Positions 29,873 to 37,861 of a stretch of 64,000 bases of DNA are shown in pieces (positions within the stretch are counted from its first letter, which is position 1; each line of letters starts with the position of its first letter). The translations under genes were made by a program, and so were the position numbers. This DNA comes from Carboxylicivirga sp. (lineage in GTDB: Bacteria; Bacteroidota; Bacteroidia; Bacteroidales; Marinilabiliaceae). The stretch spans positions 1 to 64,000 of the forward strand of contig JAOARW010000037.1 of NCBI GenBank assembly GCA_025210475.1, in the 5' to 3' direction. Below the pieces are notes generated by a model. That model was not told where the DNA came from and did no database searches. It saw nothing but the letters and a program-made list of their open reading frames with translations.

Positions 29873-30319
29873 ATGAGAACAAAGAAAGAAAAACGAAGTC
29901 GTTTACTAAAAACGGTTGTTATTGGAGGTATGATAGCAGGTGCATCAAGTTTAAGTGCTAATGCAGGCGATTTACTCAATTACGGTGATTTAGGTTCCGG
30001 TTCGGAATTAAGAAGCGATTTGCTGGAGCAGTATGGTTCACCAGTTAGTACAGCCAATTTGCCAAGCGATTATATCGTAGGTGAAGCCAAATGTGGCGAA
30101 GGAAAGTGTGGTGAAGGAAAATGCGGCGAGGGAAAAGAAAAGACGAAAGAGAAAAAAGGGAAAGAAGCTAAAACAGCCAAAAAAGGAGAGACCAAAACAA
30201 GTGAAGCTAAGTGCGGTGAAGGAAAATGTGGCGAGGGGAAATCAAATAAAAAAGAAGCAAAAAAGAAAGAGACTAAAACAGGCGAAGGAAAATGTGGAGA
30301 AGGAAAGTGTGGTAGTTAA
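29873..30319 (+). CDS. Bufferin/oxazolin-like RiPP precursor with seven E(G/A)KCG motifs
   Basis: A 148-residue exported peptide. A Sec signal (about 1-31, cleavage after SANA) is followed by a conserved-looking core (LGSGSELRSDLLEQYG). The rest is Lys/Glu/Gly-rich. All seven cysteines (74, 79, 84, 114, 119, 141, 146) lie in EGKCG or EAKCG units, in clusters of 3, 2 and 2 with 5-residue spacing. In bufferins and Haemophilus oxazolins, Cys in EGKCG is converted to a thiooxazole by a DUF692 enzyme and binds copper. The DUF692 gene here is 155 bp downstream. It is not the classical DUF2282 form. Confidence 0.85.
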   Translation: MRTKKEKRSRLLKTVVIGGMIAGASSLSANAGDLLNYGDLGSGSELRSDLLEQYGSPVSTANLPSDYIVGEAKCGEGKCGEGKCGEGKEKTKEKKGKEAKTAKKGETKTSEAKCGEGKCGEGKSNKKEAKKKETKTGEGKCGEGKCGS

Positions 30320-30327
30320 CGCCGAAG

Positions 30328-30368
30328 GGTTGAGCTGGAATGCGAGAACCAGCTCAACCTAATTTTTT
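30328..30368 (+). terminator. Terminator between RiPP precursor and maturation genes
   Basis: Perfect 11-bp stem GGTTGAGCTGG (30328-30338) with CCAGCTCAACC (30349-30359), then a six-T run at 30363-30368. It lies 8 bp after the precursor stop and would make the precursor mRNA more abundant than the enzyme mRNA. A weak -7-like box TACTTTTA lies at 30451-30458. Confidence 0.8.
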
Positions 30369-30474
30369 ACTCGAAATCAGCTTATTAAGCAGTTTAAAAC
30401 GCCATCAAACTTCTACTGGTGTTTTTGATCATTAACAATCTAAACTGTTGTACTTTTAACTTAGCTTTTAGCTT

Positions 30475-31305
30475 ATGGAAATTGGAATAGGATTCAGGCG
30501 CGATTTTGCTGATGAGTTTTTGGTGAACAAAGAGTTTCAGCCCGATTTTATTGAGTTGGCACCAGAAAACTGGATTGGCATGGGGGGCTATTGGAAAAAG
30601 AAATTAGATGCAGTTGCCGAAAAATATCCCATTACTTGTCATGGTTTATCCTTATCTATAGGAAGTCCCGATGATTTGGATATGGACTTTTTAAAAGAGT
30701 TGAAAAGTTTTCTGAATCAGTACGATGTAAAGATTTACTCAGAGCATTTATCGTTTGCGAAAGCTTCCAATGCGCATTTATATGATTTATTGCCGATACC
30801 CTTTCGGGAGGATGCAGTAAAGCATATTGCTGAACGGATTCGTATTGTGCAGGATTACCTGGAGCGGCCTTTAGTTATCGAAAATGTGTCTTATTATACT
30901 TCTGTTGCAGCGCAAATGACAGAGTTGGAATTTATAACACAGATTCTGGACGAATCCGCCTGTCAGCTATTGCTCGATGTTAATAATGTGTATGTTAATG
31001 CTTTTAATCACGGCTATGATGCCAAAAGCTTTATTTCAGCATTACCACTCAGTAAGGTGGCATACATACACATGGCAGGGCACGAAAAGGTTAGTGATGA
31101 TCTGATTATCGACACGCATGGCAAAGCTATTATTGACCCGGTTTATGACTTGTTTGATTATACGGTTGAATTAATGCAGCCTGTTTCGGTGCTGCTAGAG
31201 CGCGACTTCAATATACCAGAAACCAAAGAGTTGATTGGTGAAATGAATGCCTTGGGGAAAATTGTTTCAAATCATTGGGAGGAAAAACATGTTACTTCGG
31301 GATGA
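30475..31305 (+). CDS. DUF692 multinuclear iron oxidase (MNIO), BufB-like
   Basis: A 276-residue TIM-barrel enzyme of the family that oxidatively modifies Cys in RiPP precursors using a multi-iron site. Family motifs with likely metal ligands: CHGLSLSIG (His56), YSEHLSF (Glu90, His91), VIENVSYY (Glu136, Asn137), LLLDVNNVYVN (Asp168), HMAGH (His199, His203), DTHG (Asp213, His215) and LLERD (Glu242, Asp244). It likely acts in the cytosol on the precursor at 29873. It overlaps the DUF2063 gene by 17 bp. Confidence 0.94.
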   Translation: MEIGIGFRRDFADEFLVNKEFQPDFIELAPENWIGMGGYWKKKLDAVAEKYPITCHGLSLSIGSPDDLDMDFLKELKSFLNQYDVKIYSEHLSFAKASNAHLYDLLPIPFREDAVKHIAERIRIVQDYLERPLVIENVSYYTSVAAQMTELEFITQILDESACQLLLDVNNVYVNAFNHGYDAKSFISALPLSKVAYIHMAGHEKVSDDLIIDTHGKAIIDPVYDLFDYTVELMQPVSVLLERDFNIPETKELIGEMNALGKIVSNHWEEKHVTSG

Positions 31306-32035
31306 CACCAAACACATACAAGAACAACTAGCATCTTTTTGCCTGACAGGAGAATTTGGTGATATTAAGTTGAGCAGGCCGGAGGTTGTATCTCATTATC
31401 GGCGATTAATATCCAACGTATTTCGTTCAATATTAGAATCGGCTTATCCAATTACAGAAGAATGGTTGAGCGAGGAGGAATGGGAGTTTTTATTACACGA
31501 ATTTATGTCTAAACATGCTTCGCAAACACCTGCCGTTTGGAAGATGCCACAGGAATTTGCTGAATTTGTAAGCGATGGTGATTATGCTGAACAACTAAAC
31601 AAGCTGGCATTAAATGATTTGGTTTGGCTTGAATGGTGCGAAATAGATGTGCACACCATGGCTGATACGGTTGAACCGGTATCAGCAGGCACACCCTTTA
31701 ATCCCGAAGATGTATTAGCCGTTAATCCTTATCATCAGGTGATTCAATTGGATTATCCGATTCATAAAATGAATGCAAGCGAAGCTGAAGCCAATAAAGG
31801 AAATTACTATGTGTTGGTATATCGCATCATTGAGAGCGGACAGGTTCGTTTTATTGAGTTATCGCCACTGCATGTAGCTATAATTCAAAAATTGAGTGAA
31901 AGCCCGGCGCGCATTAGTGATATTGCACCGCAGCTTTGTTTAATATTTGGCATAGAATTTACATCAGAAATTCGTAAACATATGGAACAATTTTGTTCCG
32001 ACTTCGTAGATAAAGAAATATTAATTGCCTCGTAA
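31289..32035 (+). CDS. DUF2063 partner protein, BufC-like
   Basis: A 248-residue protein. The N-terminal half matches the DUF2063 (misnamed 'putative DNA-binding') domain: HIQEQLASFCLTGE and then HYRRLISNVFRSILESAYPI. The C-terminal half is a winged-helix-like segment. In bufferin and HvfC systems this protein binds the precursor leader and presents it to the DUF692 enzyme. The ATG at 31289 has a GGGAGG box just upstream and lies inside the 3' end of the DUF692 gene, so the two are co-translated. Confidence 0.9.
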   Translation: MLLRDDTKHIQEQLASFCLTGEFGDIKLSRPEVVSHYRRLISNVFRSILESAYPITEEWLSEEEWEFLLHEFMSKHASQTPAVWKMPQEFAEFVSDGDYAEQLNKLALNDLVWLEWCEIDVHTMADTVEPVSAGTPFNPEDVLAVNPYHQVIQLDYPIHKMNASEAEANKGNYYVLVYRIIESGQVRFIELSPLHVAIIQKLSESPARISDIAPQLCLIFGIEFTSEIRKHMEQFCSDFVDKEILIAS

Positions 32036-32093
32036 TTAATAGATAAGTTGCCAAACCATCCTTTATTGTTTAATAATAACTAAATCCTTTGTT

Positions 32094-32534
32094 ATGGATC
32101 GGATAATTAATTTGATTAACAAGGCAGCTGAAAAAACAGGCGATTGGGCTTTATTGGCTATGCGATTAACGCTTGCTTTTGGTTTTTTTGATCCAGCCAT
32201 CAAGAAATTTGATAACATTAATGGAACGGCTGAATGGTTTGCCTCAATGAATTATCCGTTACCAACGGTGAATGTAATTTTGGCTGCAAGTTTTGAGTTT
32301 GCAGGCTTTTTTCTGTTAATGTTGGGTTTACTAACACGTTATATTACCATTCCTTTAATGTTTATCATGCTGGTAGCTATTTTTACGGTGCATTTGGGTA
32401 ACGGATTTGCTGCCGGAGATAATGGCTTCGAAATACCATTTTATTACCTGGTGATGTTATTTATTCTTTTTAGTAAAGGGCCTGGTCGGTTCAGTATTGA
32501 TGCTGCAGTGATTGATAAATATAAAGAAGCTTAA
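32094..32534 (+). CDS. DoxX family membrane protein (BufD-like)
   Basis: A 146-residue inner-membrane protein with four hydrophobic helices and DoxX features (ALLAMRLTLAFGFFDPAIKK, a long polar loop before TVNVILAASFEFAGFFLLMLG). DoxX proteins often accompany DUF692/DUF2063 pairs in bufferin loci, where they may supply electrons or help export. It lies 58 bp after the DUF2063 gene, with a terminator behind it, and is the last gene of the locus. Confidence 0.88.
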   Translation: MDRIINLINKAAEKTGDWALLAMRLTLAFGFFDPAIKKFDNINGTAEWFASMNYPLPTVNVILAASFEFAGFFLLMLGLLTRYITIPLMFIMLVAIFTVHLGNGFAAGDNGFEIPFYYLVMLFILFSKGPGRFSIDAAVIDKYKEA

Positions 32535-32554
32535 AAATACACTTTGATATAAGT

Positions 32555-32588
32555 TAGAGGCTATTACTAAACGGTGGCCTCTATTTTT
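32555..32588. terminator. Terminator after the RiPP locus
   Basis: Stem TAGAGGC (32555-32561) with GCCTCTA (32577-32583), followed by TTTTTA. It lies between convergent genes. Confidence 0.7.
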
Positions 32589-32607
32589 ATTTAATAATGA
32601 TGGCGTT

Positions 32608-34062
32608 TTAAAAGAAGGCTGTAATTGAAAGGCCATTAGTCCAGAATGATACATCATAATTGAATGTTTCAGACTGACTATTCTCTTCAATAAGGTTTGT
32701 AACCGTTAACCTTGTATATGATTTCTTGTATTTTGTATAAAAACCAAGGGCAATATTCCGATTGATGCATTTGGTGATGTTTAAGCCTGGAGAGATAAAA
32801 ACTCCATCAAATGGTTTATATTTTGTGATGGTTTCATCAATAAACGAATTAGGGTTACTTGTATCATAACGTCTTCCTATTATCTTTCCGTTAGCCCCCG
32901 ACGATAATCCATAATTACAATTGAGCATTAAGTTCCAGTTGCGCGGCAATGATAAACGAAAATAGGGGCCTCCACCAATATGAAAAGCTCCCATGGCCTG
33001 TGTTTTAATTGTTTCAAATTTATGTTGGCCAGTTATTTCCTGCGGTGTCATCGTTGTATGAAGCGGAAAAGATGAAATACCCAGTTCGGTGCCAATACCA
33101 AGCCATTTATTAAAAAAGAAAGCTCCTTCGATGCTCGACGTGAAACCTGTTGAAACATATACGTCTTCTTGCCCTCTTAATAAATCACCATCACTAATAG
33201 CAATACCCATTTTAGTATTAATAAAATGAGGTTTGATATCACTTAGCTTATTTTGATCTTTTAACGGTTTCGGGTTTAATCCCCGGTTCTTATATTTCCG
33301 ATTTGTAATGGCGTAGGCCAGCTCAGTCGATAGAATTCCGATTCCAGCACCAACAAGTACATCGGGCAACCAGTGCCGGTTGTTAAGTTGTCGCATAACG
33401 CCAGTCCAGGTGGCAATGCCATAGCCAAAAAAGGAATACAACGGACTGCGATGCTGACCATATTCTTTATGAAGAAAGGTGGCATTCATAAATGCATTGG
33501 CCGTATGTCCTGAAGGAAAGCTATTAGCAGTGCTGTTATCAGGACGCATTTCTTTAAAGGTATACTTCATGGTAGTAACAGTACCAAAAGTCATTAAGCA
33601 AGCTAATAAATAACTGTGTGTTGCCCGTTTAAGGCTGTGTTTCCCCTTTATTCCGGCCAAGTTTAAACCGTAAACCGATAATGCCGGAAGGTATTGTATG
33701 TAATCGTCGACTTTACTATGGTAATTAGGCCAGTACCTGTTTCGCAACTCTCGTATATCCTTGCGTTGATCCCAGGTGTAATTGCCTAAACCAAACAGTG
33801 TCACCGGCGCAATGGCAATTCGCAATCCCTTGTTACTTTGAGAAGCATATGGTTGAACGTTTATTGGAGAAACAGGGGGTGAATTAATGTCGTAGTTACT
33901 TTTGATATTAATCAAATTCGTTGCAAAGACTGGAGTATGTGGTGAGGCATTACTAGTGTTAATAGAATACATACTTTGGTAGTTCCCTCTTATTTGAGCC
34001 TTGGCTATAGGTATAAACAAGGCATACACAAAATAAAAACAAGCTGCAATTATAAACTTCAT
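32608..34062 (-). CDS. PAP2-family phosphatase with C-terminal barrel-like domain
   Basis: A 484-residue envelope protein with a signal peptide (about 1-22). The PAP2 catalytic motifs are complete: K166-x6-RP174, PSGH (183-186) and R224-x5-H230-x3-D234. Residues 270-484 are beta-rich with short repeated strands, ending TAFF, suggesting an outer-membrane barrel. PAP2 enzymes remove phosphate from lipid phosphates or isoprenyl pyrophosphates. A LytTR-like site precedes it, shared with the kinase genes and the sphingolipid operon, so a lipid substrate is plausible. Confidence 0.86.
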   Translation of the reverse strand: MKFIIAACFYFVYALFIPIAKAQIRGNYQSMYSINTSNASPHTPVFATNLINIKSNYDINSPPVSPINVQPYASQSNKGLRIAIAPVTLFGLGNYTWDQRKDIRELRNRYWPNYHSKVDDYIQYLPALSVYGLNLAGIKGKHSLKRATHSYLLACLMTFGTVTTMKYTFKEMRPDNSTANSFPSGHTANAFMNATFLHKEYGQHRSPLYSFFGYGIATWTGVMRQLNNRHWLPDVLVGAGIGILSTELAYAITNRKYKNRGLNPKPLKDQNKLSDIKPHFINTKMGIAISDGDLLRGQEDVYVSTGFTSSIEGAFFFNKWLGIGTELGISSFPLHTTMTPQEITGQHKFETIKTQAMGAFHIGGGPYFRLSLPRNWNLMLNCNYGLSSGANGKIIGRRYDTSNPNSFIDETITKYKPFDGVFISPGLNITKCINRNIALGFYTKYKKSYTRLTVTNLIEENSQSETFNYDVSFWTNGLSITAFF

Positions 34063-34127
34063 AAAACGGTTATTTTTCCCTTTGAAATGTCGAAATTAGT
34101 GCATGAAATGCCTTTTGAAATTTATTG

Positions 34128-34154
34128 TGAGAAGAGGTAGGATTTTATTGAGAA
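34128..34154 (-). promoter_or_regulatory. LytTR-like direct-repeat site upstream of the PAP2 gene
   Basis: On the minus strand, TTCTCA occurs at plus 34149-34154 and again exactly 21 bp further at 34128-34133. The second half is preceded by ACCTC. It lies 66 bp upstream of the PAP2 start. The spacing and orientation are those of AlgR/LytR-type binding sites. Two more copies occur in the window. Confidence 0.65.
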
Positions 34155-34237
34155 ACCCGAGGATTATGACTTTATTCGCTTCGAATTATAGAGCGTTAAA
34201 AAATGCCAAATGACGTTTCCTATAGAAGAATTACAAC

Positions 34238-34264
34238 ATCTCAATTTTTTATTACCGCTTCTCA
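34238..34264 (+). promoter_or_regulatory. LytTR-like direct-repeat site upstream of the LytS/LytTR pair
   Basis: ATCTCA (34238-34243) and TTCTCA (34259-34264) are 21 bp apart. The second is preceded by ACCGC, as in the site before the sphingolipid operon. It lies 140 bp before the kinase gene, suggesting autoregulation. The rest of the gap 34063-34404 is AT-rich and shows no gene. Confidence 0.6.
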
Positions 34265-34404
34265 TGAAATATTGATTCTTATTGACGAGAAAGTGATATT
34301 TAGATTTTAAATTAAATAATGAAAAAATGCCAGAAGCCAATTTATTTCTATGATTAAAGAATAATATGGAATATATTAATGGCAGGAAATAATATAACGC
34401 TTAA

Positions 34405-35505
34405 ATGATAAAGAGATTACTATTTAAAAATCCATTGGGCACGGCTGTCGTGATTATGTTATGGTTTATTTTGTTTTTACAAACATATTCTGAAGACTTA
34501 TGGATAAATGCCATATTGGCAACATTAAGAGTTGGGTGTTTAGTTTTGTCTTATCATGTTTATCGCTATTATCACGACAAATTAAAAAAGAGCAAAGCGG
34601 CCGCATGGAAGCTATTTATATGGTACTTATTGTTGGGATTTTCAATGATTGCTGTTGAGATTTTTGATTATTCCATTAATGGAGATGAGTTTGATGATCT
34701 GGCGATTGAAAACAAACTTTATATTAAAGATGGCGATGATTTTGTTCTTGTTGAGGATTTTGATGCCATATTTGAAGAAGACGAGATAATTGCAGAAGTT
34801 ATATTTGGTATAGTTTTTTCGTTTATCATCATTACCATGGCAATGGTTTTTGGTCGTGCCGACTTACTCTGGCATAAGAATAAAGAGTACGAGGTTGATA
34901 TCGAACGATTGAAAACCTTGAGCAAAGAGGCTGAATTAAGTGAGTTGAAAAATCAGTTAAATCCCCATTTCCTGTTTAATGCCTTAAGTAATATTTATTC
35001 AATTGCTTATTTGCGCGATAAAGAAACGCCGGATAAAATAATGCAGCTTTCAAAGATGTTGCGCTATGTGATTTATGAAACCGACATTCAAACGGTTCCT
35101 TTGTCAAAAGAAGTTGAATACCTTCTAAACTACATCGATTTTCAGAAGTTCAAGATTAAACGTGAACAACAAATAGAATTTCAGTTTGAAGGTTATCGTG
35201 AAGATTTTAAGATAGCACCTTTATTGCTGCTCCCCTTTATTGAAAATGCATTTAAGCACAGTCAGGTTTCAACAGAGGAGGGAGCCTGGGTGAAAATATA
35301 TCTGGAGACGACTGGCAATGATTTATATTTTGTGGTGGCTAATACCATCTCAGAAAATAAGATACAGGAGATTTTAAACAATACAGGTATTGGATTGGAA
35401 AATACCAGGAAGCGACTGGATCTTATTTATAAAGATCGACACGAGTTAAAAATAACACATGGGGATTTGTATAAGATTCAGTTAAAAATTTCGAATAATG
35501 AGTGA
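34405..35505 (+). CDS. LytS-like sensor histidine kinase
   Basis: A 366-residue kinase with three or four N-terminal membrane helices (about 12-28, 34-52, 68-88, 130-150). An acidic loop of about 40 residues (GDEFDDLA to FEEDEIIAE) lies between helices 3 and 4. The His_kinase domain has phospho-acceptor His188 in NQLNPHFLFNAL and the N-box LLLPFIENAFKHS. The acidic extracytoplasmic loop could sense cations or cationic peptides; this is inference. It overlaps the LytTR regulator by 8 bp. Confidence 0.9.
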   Translation: MIKRLLFKNPLGTAVVIMLWFILFLQTYSEDLWINAILATLRVGCLVLSYHVYRYYHDKLKKSKAAAWKLFIWYLLLGFSMIAVEIFDYSINGDEFDDLAIENKLYIKDGDDFVLVEDFDAIFEEDEIIAEVIFGIVFSFIIITMAMVFGRADLLWHKNKEYEVDIERLKTLSKEAELSELKNQLNPHFLFNALSNIYSIAYLRDKETPDKIMQLSKMLRYVIYETDIQTVPLSKEVEYLLNYIDFQKFKIKREQQIEFQFEGYREDFKIAPLLLLPFIENAFKHSQVSTEEGAWVKIYLETTGNDLYFVVANTISENKIQEILNNTGIGLENTRKRLDLIYKDRHELKITHGDLYKIQLKISNNE

Positions 35506-36238
35506 TAGAGTATATAAATGTGTGGTGGTTGAAGACGAGCAACATACGGCTCGATTAATGGAGCAGTATATTTCTCAAATGGAGCAGCTCGATTTAGAAG
35601 GTATTTTTATATCACCACTCGAACTAATGAACCATTCCAGCTTAAACGAAATTGATATAATCTTTCTGGATATTCAAACCCCAAACATGACGGGAATTGA
35701 GTTTTTGAAATCTTTACCGGTTACTTCGCAGGTGATTTTAACAACCGCTTATCCCGACTATGCCCTTGAGGGTTATGAGTTGAATATTACCGATTATCTT
35801 TTGAAACCGGTTGATTTTCCAAGATTTGTTAAGGCTGTGAATAAAGCGATTGAACAAATCACGCTGAAAGCAGGTAGTGAGCAAATTAGTGCTCCGGCAG
35901 AGCAAAAAAGCTTATCTAAGTTTCTGATGCTAAAGGTCGACAAAAAGCTGGCCCGGGTAAATATCGATGATATTATCTACATTAAGTCTGATTGGAATTA
36001 TCTGCATTTTTATACCCTTAAAGACAAGTATGTTGTGCTGGGGACCATGAAGAAGATTGAGGCTAAACTATCGGAATTTCAGTTTGTAAGAATCCATAAG
36101 TCGTACCTGATTAATTACGATTTCTTTGAGTACATCGAAGGCAATATGGTTCAAGTAAATGGAATTAAGCTTCAGGTGAGTCGCAATTATAAGCAAGATC
36201 TAATTAATTTCCTGAAGCTACATAATGATTTAGATTAG
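35498..36238 (+). CDS. LytTR-family response regulator
   Basis: A 246-residue regulator with a receiver domain (phospho-acceptor Asp58 in IIFLDIQTPNMTG) and a C-terminal LytTR DNA-binding domain (about 145-240: KVDKKLARVNIDDIIYIKS, then FVRIHKSYLIN). LytTR proteins bind direct repeats on one DNA face. Such repeats (21-bp period) precede the PAP2 gene, this operon and the sphingolipid operon, all in this window, so these are its likely targets. Confidence 0.93.
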   Translation: MSDRVYKCVVVEDEQHTARLMEQYISQMEQLDLEGIFISPLELMNHSSLNEIDIIFLDIQTPNMTGIEFLKSLPVTSQVILTTAYPDYALEGYELNITDYLLKPVDFPRFVKAVNKAIEQITLKAGSEQISAPAEQKSLSKFLMLKVDKKLARVNIDDIIYIKSDWNYLHFYTLKDKYVVLGTMKKIEAKLSEFQFVRIHKSYLINYDFFEYIEGNMVQVNGIKLQVSRNYKQDLINFLKLHNDLD

Positions 36239-36320
36239 GTAACCTACTAATTATTTATCATTTATTCTTAATTAAACATCCCAACTTTAATTGGATGTAT
36301 TTCTCCTAATCGTGAGGATA

Positions 36321-36848
36321 CTAAGGATTTATGGTAATCACTTCGTTTAAGCTATCGGAATGATCCAAAGTATGCATATAAAGCTTGATTGTTTCTACCT
36401 TAGGCCAAAAGCCCGATTCATCTGATTGGATAAAGATATGATCAAGAAGGTAAGTATGGTTATGGTCTCTTTGAATGTGTGTTGTTGCCTTAAAAGGTTC
36501 GGTTTGTACTATTTTTAATGGAAGTTGTTTTTGAGAGACAAGCCTTAGCCAATAAGCATTTGAATCATTTTTGCAAGCTTCGACTTCTATGCCGTAGGCA
36601 TACTTTTTTTCAATAAGAGATAGCCCTTCTTTTTTCCTGTTCTTTTCATACAGTATCCAATAGGCATTAACCGGATTTTTAGGGTCCAACCATCCATCTT
36701 CGTTAAAATTTGCCTCGTAGATAACTGTATTGGTATTTAAAGAACGCTGTATGTAGAAGAGCAACGAGGGTTTCTTTTTGGGCGTTGGATAGTTTGCAAC
36801 TGAAGCAAAATTCAGAACAAGAAGTAAATGAATAAAAAGAATCCTCAT
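36321..36848 (-). CDS. DUF4833 domain secreted protein
   Basis: A 175-residue exported protein with a signal peptide (about 1-18). LLFYIQRSLNTNTVIYEAN and VNAYWILYEKNRKKEG match the DUF4833 pattern. Function unknown. The ATG at 36848 overlaps the epimerase stop by 4 bp; an ATG two codons earlier (36854) is also possible. It is the last gene of the sphingolipid operon, so it may bind or move a lipid product in the periplasm. Confidence 0.72.
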   Translation of the reverse strand: MRILFIHLLLVLNFASVANYPTPKKKPSLLFYIQRSLNTNTVIYEANFNEDGWLDPKNPVNAYWILYEKNRKKEGLSLIEKKYAYGIEVEACKNDSNAYWLRLVSQKQLPLKIVQTEPFKATTHIQRDHNHTYLLDHIFIQSDESGFWPKVETIKLYMHTLDHSDSLNEVITINP

Positions 36849-37849
36849 AGCCATTTATGTAGTACATACCAGTTTAATACATCAGGCAAGCCGTTGTAGA
36901 TGTTGTATTGAGGCATGTAGTTGATATCCTTGTATAATTCACCTGTGTCGCAGGACCAATTCATAGCAGTCAGTTCCTTGTATTTATCCTTATTAAGGTT
37001 TGAAGGCTTTCCGGTTATTTTCGTTTTTATTTCAATCATACTTACAATTAATCGTAATAGCCAACCTGGAATGATGAGTGGAATGGCACGCTTATTAATA
37101 GTCCTTTTGGCCGTTTGTGTAAACTCTTTTACTGTTACTGGTTGGCCATCACTTACATTGTAAGTTATATCTTTCAAATTGCTTTCTAACATTCGACAGA
37201 TAATAGCGGCAAGGTCGTAAACATGGATAAATGATAAGACTTGATTCTGATTACCAATATACGGTTCAATGCCTATGTTTAAGGCTTTAAAAAGGCTTAA
37301 AAAATCTTTGTCTCGCGGCCCGTAAACAGCAGTGGGCCTTATTATTACATGTGGGATTAATTGTTGCTTTTTAAGGAACTCTTCGGCTTTTAATTTGCTT
37401 CGACCGTAAGCAGTTATAGGGTTAGCGGTATCACTTGTTGTGATAGGAGCAAGGGTTTCAGCATTGCCTGGGCCACAAGCAGCCAGGCTGCTGATAAAAA
37501 CAAATTTGAGTGGTTGATAATTTAAATCAGCAAATGACCAATAAAGGTTTCTTGTGTATTTAAAGTTAATCCTGTCGAAATCCTCAGCATTACTACTAAT
37601 GGTAACACCGGCGTTATGAATCACATAATCAATTTGAATTCCATCATTACTTAATTTATCCCATTGCTCAGTCAGGCTGAATTGGTTTGATAAATCAAGT
37701 GTTAACACTTTTATTTTGTCAAGCGGTAAATTATTAAGCTTGCTTGACTGACGCACCCCGGCATATACTGTATGACCGAGGCGTAATGTTTCTTCAACGA
37801 TGTAACTGCCAATAAAACCGGATGCTCCGGTAATCAGAACATTTGCCAT
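36845..37849 (-). CDS. NAD-dependent epimerase/dehydratase, candidate ceramide reductase (CerR-like)
   Basis: A 334-residue extended short-chain dehydrogenase. The Rossmann motif is GASGFIGSY (8-16) and the catalytic YGRSK follows, with an upstream SSLAACG segment. The family includes CerR of Caulobacter, which reduces 3-oxo-ceramide. Its position 12 bp after the candidate N-acyltransferase gene and behind serine palmitoyltransferase supports that role, but sugar-nucleotide epimerases share the fold, so the assignment rests on context. Confidence 0.8.
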   Translation of the reverse strand: MANVLITGASGFIGSYIVEETLRLGHTVYAGVRQSSKLNNLPLDKIKVLTLDLSNQFSLTEQWDKLSNDGIQIDYVIHNAGVTISSNAEDFDRINFKYTRNLYWSFADLNYQPLKFVFISSLAACGPGNAETLAPITTSDTANPITAYGRSKLKAEEFLKKQQLIPHVIIRPTAVYGPRDKDFLSLFKALNIGIEPYIGNQNQVLSFIHVYDLAAIICRMLESNLKDITYNVSDGQPVTVKEFTQTAKRTINKRAIPLIIPGWLLRLIVSMIEIKTKITGKPSNLNKDKYKELTAMNWSCDTGELYKDINYMPQYNIYNGLPDVLNWYVLHKWL

Positions 37850-37861
37850 TTCATTATCAAT

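Noticed and set aside
30081-30362. 93-codon alternative frame over the RiPP precursor
   Set aside because: Lys-rich shadow of the repetitive precursor gene; it has no signal peptide and runs through the terminator.
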